From the NCBI RefSeq assembly GCF_003667525.1, contig NZ_RCUW01000002.1, forward strand, positions 310,001-374,000: DNA of 64,000 nt, written 5' to 3'. The notes under the pieces are model-generated. The model was given only the letters and a program-made list of their open reading frames with translations. It was not told where the DNA came from and ran no database searches. Positions within the stretch are counted from its first letter, which is position 1. Each line of letters starts with the position of its first letter. The stretch is from Mycetocola_B reblochoni (GTDB lineage: Bacteria > Actinomycetota > Actinomycetes > Actinomycetales > Microbacteriaceae). Positions 10,866-19,139 of this stretch are shown piece by piece. The position numbers were made by a program, and so were the translations under genes.

Positions 10866-10929
10866 GCACCGCACCGCACCGCACCGCACCGCACCGCACC
10901 GCACCGCACCGCACCGCACCGCACCGCAC
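10866..10929 (+). repeat. Pentanucleotide tandem repeat, (GCACC) about 12.8 copies
   Basis: Perfect GCACC units run from 10866 to 10925 (12 copies) with a partial 13th to 10929. It lies in the 153-bp gap between the kinase stop (10815) and the permease start (10969), ending 39 bp before the ATG. The unit is not a multiple of three but is non-coding, so copy-number slippage would change promoter or leader spacing and not a reading frame. Confidence 0.95.
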
Positions 10930-10968
10930 GACCGTCATCCGAGCACCACCGAGACACAGGGAACTGTC

Positions 10969-12402
10969 ATGACACAACAGCTGCACACCCCGCCATCCAC
11001 CACAGCCGACCGCGTCTACTTCGAGCAGCGCACCCTGCGCCGCGGTGCCGCCGGCTGGCTCCTGCTCGCCGGCCTCGGCGTCTCCTACGTCATCTCCGGC
11101 GACTTCTCCGGCTGGAACCTCGGGCTCGCCGCCGGGGGCTGGGGCGGGCTGCTCATCGCCTTCGTCCTCATGGGCCTGATGTACGGCTGCATGGTCTTCG
11201 GCCTGGCGGAGATGTCGTCCGCCCTCCCCGCCGCGGGCGCCGGCTACGGCTTCGCCCGGCGGGCACTCGGCCGGCTGGGTGGCTTCGCCACAGGGCTGGC
11301 GATCCTCATCGAGTACTCCATCGCCCCCGCCGCCATCGCCGTCTTCATCGGCGGCTACGTCGAGAGCCTCGGACTGTTCGGCATCACCAGCGCCTGGCCG
11401 GTCTACGCCGTGTGCTTCATCCTGTTCATCGGCATCCACCTGATCGGCGTGGGCGAGGCGCTGAAGGCCATGTTCGCCATCACCGCGCTCGCGGTCGTCG
11501 CCCTCGTCGTCTTCGCCGTCGGGATGGTGCCGGCCTTCGACGCCGCGAAACTGTTCGACATCCCCGTCACCGACGCGGTCGGCGCGAGCCCGTTCCTGCC
11601 CTTCGGCGTCCCCGGCGTCATCAGCGCCCTGGTGTTCGGCATCTGGTTCTTCCTCGCCGTCGAGGGCGTACCCCTCGCCGCCGAGGAGGCGAGCAACCCG
11701 GCCAAGGACATGCCGAAGGCCATCATCGCGGCGATGAGCGTGCTCGTGATCACCGGCCTCGGCGTACTCGTCCTGGCGCCGGGCGGCGCGGGGTCGCTGG
11801 CCATGAGCACCTCGGGCAGCCCGCTCCCCGACGCACTGCGCGCGGTCGGCAACGAGGGGCTCGCGGTCGTGGTCAACTACATCGGGCTGGCCGGCCTGGT
11901 CGCCAGCTTCTTCTCCATCGTGTTCGCATACTCGCGGCAGCTGTTCGCGCTCTCCCGCGCGGGCTACCTGCCGCGGTGGCTGTCGCGGACGAACGGCCGC
12001 AAGACGCCGACCTGGGCGCTCATCGTCCCTGGCGCGATCGGTTTCGTCCTCGCCGCGGTGGTGAACAACGGCGACAAGCTGATCAACATCGCGGTCTTCG
12101 GCGCGGCCGTGTCGTACGTGCTGCTCAACCTCTCGCACATCGTGCTGCGGCGGCGCGAGCCGGACATGCCCCGGCCGTACCGCACCCCCGGCGGGACCGT
12201 GACGACCGGCATCGGCCTGGTGCTCAGCGTCGTCGCCGTCATCGCGACCTTCGTGGTCGACGTGCAGGCCGCGGGGATCACCGCCGCGATCTTTGTCGCG
12301 GGGCTCGGCTACTACTGGTTCTACAGCCGGCACCGGCTCGTGGCCAGCGCCCCGGAGGAGGAGTTCGCGCTCCTCGCCGCGGAGGAGGACCGGCTCCGCT
12401 GA
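10969..12402 (+). CDS. Ethanolamine permease (APC superfamily)
   Basis: 477 residues, about 12 membrane helices. The N-terminal half closely follows characterised ethanolamine permeases (Eat/EutP-type): VSYVISGDFSGWN, GGWGGLLIAFVLMG, then GYGFARRALG and ILIEYSIAPAAIAVFIGGY. It should import ethanolamine across the cytoplasmic membrane for the kinase encoded just upstream. ATG follows AGGGAACTGTC. The C-terminus ends in an acidic cytoplasmic tail (EEEFALLAAEEDRLR). The tandem pentanucleotide repeat sits directly upstream. No eutBC ammonia-lyase genes are nearby. Confidence 0.85.
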   Translation: MTQQLHTPPSTTADRVYFEQRTLRRGAAGWLLLAGLGVSYVISGDFSGWNLGLAAGGWGGLLIAFVLMGLMYGCMVFGLAEMSSALPAAGAGYGFARRALGRLGGFATGLAILIEYSIAPAAIAVFIGGYVESLGLFGITSAWPVYAVCFILFIGIHLIGVGEALKAMFAITALAVVALVVFAVGMVPAFDAAKLFDIPVTDAVGASPFLPFGVPGVISALVFGIWFFLAVEGVPLAAEEASNPAKDMPKAIIAAMSVLVITGLGVLVLAPGGAGSLAMSTSGSPLPDALRAVGNEGLAVVVNYIGLAGLVASFFSIVFAYSRQLFALSRAGYLPRWLSRTNGRKTPTWALIVPGAIGFVLAAVVNNGDKLINIAVFGAAVSYVLLNLSHIVLRRREPDMPRPYRTPGGTVTTGIGLVLSVVAVIATFVVDVQAAGITAAIFVAGLGYYWFYSRHRLVASAPEEEFALLAAEEDRLR

Positions 12403-12423
12403 CGTGCCGGCTGGCCGGCGCAC

Positions 12424-12466
12424 CGCGACGCCGCGGGGAGGGACAGTCCCTCCCCGCGGCGTCGCG
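12424..12466. terminator. Bidirectional terminator hairpin
   Basis: A perfect 20-bp stem (CGCGACGCCGCGGGGAGGGA at 12424-12443 pairing with 12447-12466) with loop CAG. It sits between the convergent ethanolamine permease and the sugar ABC permease and should end both transcripts. Confidence 0.9.
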
Positions 12467-12477
12467 TGGCCCCGGCC

Positions 12478-13422
12478 CTACCCCTTCGTGGAGCCCGCGA
12501 GCAGCCCGCGGACGAAGTAGCGTTGCAGCGCGAAGAACACGATCAACGGCACCAGGATCGACAGGAACGCCCCCGCGGTCAGCAGCGGCCAGTCCTGGCC
12601 ACGGCTGCCGGTGATCTCGGCGAGCAGCTTCGTCATCGGCGCGACCGTGCCGTCGGCGAAGATCAGCGACACGAGCAGGTCGTTCCACACCCACAGGAAC
12701 TGGAAGATCCCGAACGACGCCAGAGCCGGCATGGTCAACGGGAGCACGATCCGGAAGAAGATCTGCCCGTGGCTGGCGCCGTCCACGCGCGCCGCCTCGA
12801 TGACGTCCGCGGGGATCTCCGAGATGAAGTTGTGCAGCAGGAAGATCGCCAGCGGCAGCGCGAAGATCGAGTGCGCGATCCACACCTGGGCGTAGCCCGC
12901 CCCATCGCCGAAGGCCGCGATCACCGGGACGCCGAAGATCTCGCCGCGGGCGAAGAGCTGCAGCAGCGGAACGAGCGCCATCTGGATGGGCACGATCTGG
13001 AGCGCGAACACGCCGATGAACAGGGCGTCCTTGCCCTTGAAGTCCATCCACGCGAAGGCGTAGGCGGCCAGCGCGGCGATGACGAGCGGGATCACGGTCG
13101 CGGGGATGGTGATGGCGATCGAGTTGATGAAGGCCTGCGCCATCGTCAGCTGGCTGTTGCCGGCCGCGAGCACGTTCGTGTAGTTGTCGAGCGTGAAGCC
13201 GACATTGCTGAAGATCGTCCACCACCCGGTCGAGACGACCTCCTGCGGCGGCCGGAACGACGACACCAGCAGCCCGAGGGTCGGCACCGTCCAGAGGATG
13301 GCGATCAGCAGGGCGGCGATGGTGGCGGTCCGGCTGGTCAGGCGTCGCTTCACCCGTCGGGTGGGCGTCTCCGGCCCGGGGATGACGCCGGCCGCGGCCG
13401 CGGTCTCCGTTGCGGTGCTCAT
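12478..13422 (-). CDS. Carbohydrate ABC permease, MalG-type
   Basis: 314 residues with about six helices and the binding-protein-dependent permease loop EAARVDGASHGQIFFRIVLP that contacts the ATPase. The family takes up mono- or oligosaccharides as a heterodimer with the MalF-type partner encoded just upstream; ATG overlaps that gene's stop by 4 bases (ATGA). Last gene of a three-gene unit. No ATPase is encoded here, so the system must borrow a shared MsiK-like ATPase from elsewhere, as many actinobacterial sugar importers do. Confidence 0.9.
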   Translation of the reverse strand: MSTATETAAAAGVIPGPETPTRRVKRRLTSRTATIAALLIAILWTVPTLGLLVSSFRPPQEVVSTGWWTIFSNVGFTLDNYTNVLAAGNSQLTMAQAFINSIAITIPATVIPLVIAALAAYAFAWMDFKGKDALFIGVFALQIVPIQMALVPLLQLFARGEIFGVPVIAAFGDGAGYAQVWIAHSIFALPLAIFLLHNFISEIPADVIEAARVDGASHGQIFFRIVLPLTMPALASFGIFQFLWVWNDLLVSLIFADGTVAPMTKLLAEITGSRGQDWPLLTAGAFLSILVPLIVFFALQRYFVRGLLAGSTKG

Positions 13423-14552
13423 CGGATCTCCCTCTGCTTCTTGATCTGCCTGGCGTTGTAGATCACGATCGGCAGCACGAGCAGGAACAGCACGACGGCG
13501 AACGCCGCGCTCCGCCCCGTCTCGAAGTTCTTGAACTGGGTGTACATCTCGTTGGCGATGACGCTGGTGTCGTTGGCGCCGGCGGTCATCGTCCTGACGA
13601 TGTCGAACACCTTCAGCGAGGCGATCGAGATCGTGGTCAGCACGACCACGAGGGAGGAGCGGATCGACGGGACGGTGACGTTCACGAACCGCTGCCACGG
13701 GCTCGTGCCGTCCAGCTCCGCGGCCTCCAGCTGCTCGGTCGGCACCCCCTTGATCGCGGCGGAGAGCACGACCATCGCGAAACCGGTCTGCACCCAGATG
13801 AGGACGACGATGAGGAACAGGGTGTTCAGCGGCGAGTTGGCCAGGAAGTCGTACGGCGTCCCGCCGAACCACACGATGACCTGGTTGAGCAGGCCGATCT
13901 GCTCCTGGTCGGCGGGGCGCGCGGTGTACATGAAGCGCCAGATGATGCTCGCGCCGACGAAGGAGATCGCCATCGGCATGAACACGAGGACCTTGAAGAT
14001 CTTCTCCCCGCGCGACTTGTCGATGAACACCGCATAGGCGAGACCGGCGATGGTCGACACCACCGGGGTGACCAGCACCCAGACGATGGTGTTGACCACG
14101 GTGCGCACGCCCGAGGGCTGGGTGAAGATCCAGACGAAGTTGTCGATGCCGACGAACTCGGTGCCCCTGGAGTTCATGAACGCCTGGACGGCGGTCTGGA
14201 TCGTCGGGACGATGAGGCCGATCACGAGCATGAGGATCGCCGGCAGCAGGAAGCACCAGAGCTGGAGCAGGTAGCCGGCGCCCTGCCGGGAGCGGTAGTC
14301 GACGAGGAACAGGATCCCGCCGACGACGGCACCGATCGCGGCCGCCCAGGTGTACGAGCCGACGACGAACACCGTCACGACCGGGACGAGGACGCTCACC
14401 GCCAGACGGATGATCGTGTACCTGCGCCCGCGGCGGGGCGCGATCTCGATGAAGAACAGGACCGCGCCCACCACGGCGAGGAACGCCAGGATCACGATCG
14501 GAACTTGGGCCAGTGGCGGCAGCTGTGCCAGCCATCTGAAGAAATCTGCCAT
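13419..14552 (-). CDS. Carbohydrate ABC permease, MalF-type
   Basis: 377 residues. Start chosen at ATG 14552 (MADFFRWLAQL); an upstream in-frame extension is proline/arginine-rich and lies in the spacer hairpin region. Two or three extra N-terminal helices (about 10-100) precede the typical MalF-like core with the EAAELDGTSPWQRFVNVTVP ATPase-contact loop. It pairs with the downstream MalG-type permease. A large stem-loop lies between it and the binding-protein gene. Confidence 0.88.
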   Translation of the reverse strand: MADFFRWLAQLPPLAQVPIVILAFLAVVGAVLFFIEIAPRRGRRYTIIRLAVSVLVPVVTVFVVGSYTWAAAIGAVVGGILFLVDYRSRQGAGYLLQLWCFLLPAILMLVIGLIVPTIQTAVQAFMNSRGTEFVGIDNFVWIFTQPSGVRTVVNTIVWVLVTPVVSTIAGLAYAVFIDKSRGEKIFKVLVFMPMAISFVGASIIWRFMYTARPADQEQIGLLNQVIVWFGGTPYDFLANSPLNTLFLIVVLIWVQTGFAMVVLSAAIKGVPTEQLEAAELDGTSPWQRFVNVTVPSIRSSLVVVLTTISIASLKVFDIVRTMTAGANDTSVIANEMYTQFKNFETGRSAAFAVVLFLLVLPIVIYNARQIKKQREIR

Positions 14553-14620
14553 GGTCAGCCTTCGATGCGTCGTCGGATCAGGGACCGGTGGGGGCCGGGG
14601 TGCACGCCCCTCCCCCGAGC

Positions 14621-14657
14621 GGGGCGGTGACGCCGGGGATCCCGGTGCCACCGCCCC
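14621..14657 (-). terminator. Stem-loop between binding-protein and permease genes
   Basis: GGGGCGGTG (14621-14629) pairs with CACCGCCCC (14649-14657), and the interior CGCCGGG/CCCGGTG pairs further. There is no U-tract. In such operons this kind of element usually stabilises the upstream message or lowers read-through, giving more binding protein than permease; that role is inferred. Confidence 0.6.
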
Positions 14658-14690
14658 GTGCCTCAGCGGGGGACGGGGGTGCGTCGCGTG

Positions 14691-16001
14691 CTACTTGGAG
14701 GGCCAGCCGCCCTCGATCTGCTGGGTGACGGTGTCGACGTCGGTCCCGTTGACCCAGTCGATGATGCCCTTCCAGAACGTTCCCGCGCCGACCGCCGACG
14801 GCATCAGGTCCGAGGCGTCGAACCGGAACGTCGTGGCGTCGTCCTGCAGGATCCTGATGGAGTCCTGCAGGATCGGGCTGGAGGCGTTGGCCGGGTCGAG
14901 GCCGGTGTTCGCCGAGATGACGCCGCCGAGCGAGACACGGCTGTTCGCCCACTCGGGGCTGGAGAGGTACTCGAGAACCTTCTGCGTCGCCTCGTCCTCG
15001 TTGAAGGCTCCGACCAGCTCGCCGCCGCCGGTGACGGCCTGGCTGCCCGCCTCGGCCGCCGGCGTCATGAAGGCCCAGACGTCGCCGTCCTCGCCGACCG
15101 TGCCCCCGGCCTCGGTGATGAAGCCGTCGTAGAACGACGCCTGGTGGTGCAGCGCGCAGGTGCCGTCGACGAGCTTCGGTGCGACATCGCCGAAGGCGGT
15201 CGAGTTGATGGAGCGGACGTCGCCGAAGCCGGCGTTGACGTAGTCAGGGTTGAGCAGGATCTCACCCACCGAGTCGAAGGCTTCCTTGATGCGGTCGTCG
15301 GTGAAGGGAACCTCGTTGGCGACCCACTGGTCGTAGACATCGGGTCCCTGCTGGCGCAGGACCAGGTCCTCGACCCAGTCGGTCCCCGGCCAGCCGGTGG
15401 CCGCGTCCGAGCCGAAGCCGGCGCACCACGGCGCGGCGTCGGTGGCGTCACGGATGTCGGCGGTGAGCGTGAGCAGCTCGTCCCAGGTGGTCGGGACCTC
15501 CCAGCCGTTCTCCTCGAACTGGGACGGCGAGTACCAGATGTAGCCCTTCAGGTTGGCCATGAGGGGCGCGGCGTAGAAGGTGTCGTCGACGGTGCCGTAG
15601 GCCTTCCAGTCGGCCGACCAGTACTGGTCGACGTTGGCCTCGACGGCCGCGGGCGCGGGGGTCAGGTAGTCCCTTCCGGCGATGTCGGCGAGCAGGCCCG
15701 GCTGCGGGAAGATCGCGATGTCGGGGGCGTTGCCGCCCTGGGCCCTGACCGAGATCTGGGTCTCGAACTCCTTGGAGCCCTCGTACTTGATGGTGATGTC
15801 GTTCTCCTCGGCCCAGTCCGCCCAGGACTGCTCGAGGAGCTCGGCCTCGGCGTCGACGATCGTGCCGTAGATCGTCACGGTGTTGGAGTCCCCCGACTCC
15901 TGCTGGACGCCGGGGCCGGACGAACAGGCGGTGAGCGTCAGGCCGGCGACGCCGAGCGTGGCGACCGTGGTGTACACGCGATGACGACGTGTGATTGACA
16001 T
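14691..16001 (-). CDS. Extracellular sugar-binding lipoprotein (ABC solute-binding family 1)
   Basis: 436 residues from ATG 16001, which follows AGGAGGAGTCCC; the in-frame ATG at 16016 lies upstream of that site and is rejected. Lipoprotein signal with lipobox LTAC at residues 21-24. The mature part is a family-1 carbohydrate-binding protein (LLEQSWADWAEENDITIKYE, GNAPDIAIFPQPG, late GGWPSK). It delivers an unidentified sugar to the two permeases. A divergently encoded LacI regulator and operator sites at its promoter indicate substrate-inducible control. Confidence 0.9.
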   Translation of the reverse strand: MSITRRHRVYTTVATLGVAGLTLTACSSGPGVQQESGDSNTVTIYGTIVDAEAELLEQSWADWAEENDITIKYEGSKEFETQISVRAQGGNAPDIAIFPQPGLLADIAGRDYLTPAPAAVEANVDQYWSADWKAYGTVDDTFYAAPLMANLKGYIWYSPSQFEENGWEVPTTWDELLTLTADIRDATDAAPWCAGFGSDAATGWPGTDWVEDLVLRQQGPDVYDQWVANEVPFTDDRIKEAFDSVGEILLNPDYVNAGFGDVRSINSTAFGDVAPKLVDGTCALHHQASFYDGFITEAGGTVGEDGDVWAFMTPAAEAGSQAVTGGGELVGAFNEDEATQKVLEYLSSPEWANSRVSLGGVISANTGLDPANASSPILQDSIRILQDDATTFRFDASDLMPSAVGAGTFWKGIIDWVNGTDVDTVTQQIEGGWPSK

Positions 16002-16047
16002 GGGACTCCTCCTCATTGAGTGTCATGCGATCGAGACCGGCCGCGAG

Positions 16048-16061
16048 CGGAACCGGTTTCA
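16048..16061. promoter_or_regulatory. LacI-type operator at the binding-protein promoter
   Basis: CGGAACCGGTTTCA, with the perfect 8-bp core AACCGGTT. It lies 6 bp past the -10 element, over the expected start point, a position suited to repression. The same core recurs at 16198-16205 before the lacI-type gene. Confidence 0.8.
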
Positions 16062-16067
16062 TAGGAC

Positions 16068-16096
16068 AAGCTATGCGAGCACACGGGGCGGCACAA
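16068..16096 (-). promoter_or_regulatory. Promoter of the sugar ABC operon
   Basis: On the minus strand TTGTGC (16096-16091), a 17-base spacer and TAGCTT (16073-16068). The start point falls near 16061, inside the adjacent operator. Confidence 0.6.
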
Positions 16097-16194
16097 GCCA
16101 TTCCGGATAACGGTGGGGGCACGGACGTCACGGCGGGCATCGTCCGGATTGCGCTGCCCCGGGCTGCCGCCTGCCGCTACGATGACACCAGTCG

Positions 16195-16208
16195 TGCAAC
16201 CGGTTCCA
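16195..16208. promoter_or_regulatory. LacI-type operator before the regulator gene
   Basis: TGCAACCGGTTCCA, core AACCGGTT identical to the site at 16051-16058. It begins 11 bp after a possible -10 TACGAT (16178-16183) and 52 bp before the ATG, which suggests autorepression. Confidence 0.78.
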
Positions 16209-16259
16209 TGCCGGGGCCGCCCGCACGCGCATCGACGACGATCACCCACAGGAGCGAGC

Positions 16260-17279
16260 ATGTCCGCGACCATCCGCGACGTCGCCCGGCTGGCCGGGGT
16301 GTCCAAGGCGACGGCGAGCAGGGCGCTGAGCGGCAGCGGCGCGGTCTCCCCGGGGACGAGCGAGCGCGTCGTGGCGGCCGCGGCAGAGATCGGCTACGTC
16401 CGCTCCCCCAACGCGGCCAGTCTCGTCACCGGTCGGACGATGAGCATCGGGGTGCTCACCCCCCACCACGACCGCTGGTTCTCCGGCGCCGTCATCGAGG
16501 GTGCCGAGCGCGTCCTGCTCAGCCACGACTACGACATGACGCTCTACACCACCCGACCGGACACGGCCGACCGGGAGCGGATCTTCACCTTCTTCCTGCC
16601 CCGGAGCCGCTTCGACGGCGTCCTCGCGGTGGCGACCGAGCCCAGCCCCGACGAGGTCGCACGGTTGGCAGGGCTCGGGATCCCGCTCGTCGCCGTCGGC
16701 GGCGAGATGCCAGGGGTCGCAGCGTACGGTCTCGACGACAGGGCGATCGCCGAGACGGCGACGCGCCACCTCATCGGGCTCGGTCACACGCGGATCGCCC
16801 ATCTGGGCGGCCTGCTCAGGGAGCCGTACGAGTTCTCCGTCCACCGCCACCGCAGGGAGGGCTACCTGACGGCGCTGGCGGCCGCCGGACTGCAGGGGAA
16901 CGCCCGCCTGTCGGCGACGGAGATGACGATCCCCTCCGGTTTCCAGGCGGCGACCGCGCTGCTGAGCGCACCCGACCGCCCGAGCGCGATCTTCGCCGCC
17001 TCCGACGAGCTCGCCATCGGCGCCATCATCGCCGCGAGGAGGCTGGACATCGCGATCCCCGGCCAGCTCAGCGTGATCGGGATCGACGGCCACAGCCAGG
17101 CAGAGATGTTCGGGCTGAGCACCGTCGAGCAGTACCCGAGGGAGCAGGGATCGGACGCCGCGCACGCACTGCTGGGCATGATCGGGGGCGACCGCGCGCC
17201 GGCCCCCGGCTACCGGGTGGCCCGCACCCGCCTCGTCCTCCGGGCCAGCACCGGATTCGCCCCGCTCGGTGATGCCTGA
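16260..17279 (+). CDS. LacI-family transcriptional regulator
   Basis: 339 residues from ATG 16260 after ACAGGAGCGAGC. N-terminal HTH and hinge (TIRDVARLAGVSKATASRAL) and a periplasmic-binding-like effector domain (SIGVLTPHHDRWFSG to IPGQLSVIGIDGHSQA). It should repress the divergent sugar ABC operon and itself through the two AACCGGTT palindromes, released by an imported sugar. The substrate is not deducible from sequence. Confidence 0.9.
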   Translation: MSATIRDVARLAGVSKATASRALSGSGAVSPGTSERVVAAAAEIGYVRSPNAASLVTGRTMSIGVLTPHHDRWFSGAVIEGAERVLLSHDYDMTLYTTRPDTADRERIFTFFLPRSRFDGVLAVATEPSPDEVARLAGLGIPLVAVGGEMPGVAAYGLDDRAIAETATRHLIGLGHTRIAHLGGLLREPYEFSVHRHRREGYLTALAAAGLQGNARLSATEMTIPSGFQAATALLSAPDRPSAIFAASDELAIGAIIAARRLDIAIPGQLSVIGIDGHSQAEMFGLSTVEQYPREQGSDAAHALLGMIGGDRAPAPGYRVARTRLVLRASTGFAPLGDA

Positions 17280-17324
17280 CGCCGACGGGGGACCGAGGAC
17301 GCATTCAGACTCGTTCGTCGTGTT

Positions 17325-17356
17325 CATACTTTCGTCATAGCTTCGCCCCCTAGCGT
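17325..17356 (+). promoter_or_regulatory. Promoter with response-regulator box (CATAC-N6-CATAG)
   Basis: CATAC (17325-17329) and CATAG (17336-17340) at 11-bp pitch, then exactly 10 bp to TAGCGT (17351-17356) as -10. The same geometry and the same TAGCGT occur before the ABC gene at 25147, and the same box precedes the response-regulator gene. Confidence 0.65.
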
Positions 17357-17392
17357 GGTCGGGTACGCAGCCGCACACCGATTGGATAGCTG

Positions 17393-17872
17393 ATGACTTC
17401 TGCCCAGACTCCCGCCCGCACCGAGCGCCGCCGCCAGGTGCCGCTCGTGATCGGCGGCGCCGTCGCCGTGGTGACCCTCGTCGCGGGCGTCGTGGTGACC
17501 GTGACAAGTCAGGGCGCGCTCACCGCCGCTCTCACGGCGACCGACGCCACCCCGCTCGACTTCTACGGCGCGCAGGGCAACCTGTCCGTCGGCGTCGGCC
17601 TGCTCGTCGCCGGGCTCGTCGGCGTCGTGGTCGCCCTCGCCGCCGTCGCCCTCGTCCCCGCCGCCGTGCGTCCGACCGCGGACGCGTCGGCAACGACGGG
17701 TGACGCCGCTGTCGCCGAGCCGGTCGTCTCCGAGACGGTCGTCGCGGAGACGATCGTCGCCGAGCCGGTGGTGACCGAGGCCCCCGACGTCGAGGTTCCC
17801 AGCACGGCCGAGGCGCCGGCCGCGGCCACGGGCGAGGCCGAGGGCGACTCACCCGCGACGCAGCCCCGCTGA
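17393..17872 (+). CDS. Small two-helix membrane protein with acidic Val/Glu-rich tail
   Basis: 159 residues, not recognised. A short basic start (RTERRRQ) leads into helix 1 (about 17-42, PLVIGGAVAVVTLVAGVVVTV), a 30-residue extracytoplasmic loop and helix 2 (about 65-92). The remaining 65 residues are a low-complexity acidic tail with repeats such as AEPVVSETVVAETIVAEPVV, presumably cytoplasmic. Its promoter carries the box of the two-component system encoded at 22.6-25 kb, so it may belong to the same envelope response. A strong terminator follows immediately. Confidence 0.8.
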   Translation: MTSAQTPARTERRRQVPLVIGGAVAVVTLVAGVVVTVTSQGALTAALTATDATPLDFYGAQGNLSVGVGLLVAGLVGVVVALAAVALVPAAVRPTADASATTGDAAVAEPVVSETVVAETIVAEPVVTEAPDVEVPSTAEAPAAATGEAEGDSPATQPR

Positions 17873-17881
17873 GTCACGACA

Positions 17882-17925
17882 ACGACGACGGCGCCGACGG
17901 TTCGTTCCGTCGGCGCCGTCGTCGT
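17882..17925 (+). terminator. Intrinsic terminator hairpin
   Basis: A perfect 19-bp stem (17882-17900 with 17907-17925) around loop TTCGTT, 10 bp after the small membrane protein stop. No U-tract, as is common in high-GC actinobacteria. Confidence 0.85.
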
Positions 17926-18108
17926 ACGCGGACGACAGGTCCGGACGCGCTCGTGCGATCGGCGACGGCGACGGCGACGGCGACCGCTGCCTGGCCGCTC
18001 CGCCCCGCCGGCCGCCCCGCCGGCGCTTGCAGAGCCGGCGGACGCCCGCATCGCGACCGCTCGACCGGGTGAAGCCACGACGCCCGGGTCACCCGCCCGC
18101 ACACAGAC

Positions 18109-18143
18109 GTCCGGCCCGCCCCCGGAAAGGGGACGGGCCGGAC
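18109..18143 (-). terminator. Terminator of rplJ-rplL
   Basis: GTCCGGCCCGCCCC (18109-18122) pairs with GGGGACGGGCCGGAC (18129-18143) with one bulged base and a 6-base loop. It lies 24 bp past the rplL stop, so the transcript ends here and no rpoB follows. Confidence 0.8.
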
Positions 18144-18166
18144 GAAGAAACTCCGTGAAGACGGAA

Positions 18167-18556
18167 TTACTTGACGGTGACGCTCGCGCCAGCAGCCTCG
18201 AGGTCAGCCTTGGCCTTCTCGGCAGCGTCCTTGGCAACGCCCTCGAGGACGGCCTTCGGCGCGCCATCGACGACGGCCTTGGCCTCGCCGAGGCCGAGCG
18301 AGGTGAGCTCGCGGACGACCTTGATGACCTGGATCTTCTTGTCGCCGGCACCCTCGAGAATGACGTCGAACTCGGTCTTCTCCTCGGCGGCGTCATCCGC
18401 GCCACCGGCAGCCGGGGCGCCAGCGGCGGCGACGGCGACGGGAGCGGCGGCGGTGACCTCGAAGGTCTCCTCGAACGCCTTGACGAACTCGCTGAGCTCG
18501 ATGAGGGTCAGGCCCTTGAACTGCTCGAGCAGCTCTTCGGTGGAAAGCTTAGCCAT
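18167..18556 (-). CDS. rplL: 50S ribosomal protein L7/L12
   Basis: 129 residues, family length. The N-terminal dimerisation helix region (KLSTEELLEQFKGLTLIELSEFVKAFEE), Ala/Gly hinge (about 38-58) and C-terminal factor-binding domain (EFDVILEGAGDKKIQVIKVVRE, LGLGEAKAVVDGAPK) are complete. It forms the stalk that recruits translation GTPases. Second gene of the rplJ-rplL unit, 50 bp after rplJ. Confidence 0.97.
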   Translation of the reverse strand: MAKLSTEELLEQFKGLTLIELSEFVKAFEETFEVTAAAPVAVAAAGAPAAGGADDAAEEKTEFDVILEGAGDKKIQVIKVVRELTSLGLGEAKAVVDGAPKAVLEGVAKDAAEKAKADLEAAGASVTVK

Positions 18557-18606
18557 TGTTTTCTCCTTATTACTGATGTGTGATCACCGCGCGAAGTCGC
18601 AAGGAC

Positions 18607-19122
18607 TTAGGACGCGGACTCCTGCTTGTCACGCAGCGCGTCGACCGTGCGAACGGCCTTCGACAGCGGAGCGTTGAACAGATATGCGGCACCGAACAGC
18701 GAGGCCTTGAAGGCGCCGGCAAGCTTGCCGAGCAGAACTTCGCGGGACTCGAGGTCGGCCAGCTTGCCCACCTCTGCGGCGCTGAGGGGGTTACCGTCGA
18801 AGTAACCGCCCTTCACGACGAGGGCGGGGTTCGCCTTGGCGAAGTCACGGAGACCCTTCGCCACGGCGACGGGGTCGCCGTGGACGAACGCGATCGCGGA
18901 CGGGCCGGCGAGCTCGTCATCGAAAGCGGTGATGCCGGCGTTGTTCGCGGCGATCTTGGTCAGCGTGTTCTTCACCACGGCGTAGCTTGCGTCCTCACTG
19001 ATGGAACGACGCAGCTGCTTCAGCTGCGCCACAGTGAGGCCGCGGTACTCGGTCAGCAGAACGGCAGTCGAGCTCTGGAACAACTCCGTGAGCTCGGCAA
19101 CCGCGGCTTCCTTGTTCGCCAT
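18607..19122 (-). CDS. rplJ: 50S ribosomal protein L10
   Basis: 171 residues from ATG 19122 (MANKEAAVAEL) after AAGGAGTGGCC; an in-frame GTG two codons earlier overlaps the binding site. The conserved segment LTEYRGLTVAQLKQLRRSI and the C-terminal L12-binding helix are present. L10 anchors L7/L12 dimers on the ribosome and, bound as L10(L12)n to its own leader, represses this operon. The leader, an attenuator and a promoter are visible upstream. Confidence 0.97.
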   Translation of the reverse strand: MANKEAAVAELTELFQSSTAVLLTEYRGLTVAQLKQLRRSISEDASYAVVKNTLTKIAANNAGITAFDDELAGPSAIAFVHGDPVAVAKGLRDFAKANPALVVKGGYFDGNPLSAAEVGKLADLESREVLLGKLAGAFKASLFGAAYLFNAPLSKAVRTVDALRDKQESAS

Positions 19123-19139
19123 GGCCACTCCTTAGATGT

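Noticed and set aside
10866..10929. Pentanucleotide array as a CRISPR or iteron array
   Set aside because: Units are 5 bp with no spacers, and no cas or replication genes are near.
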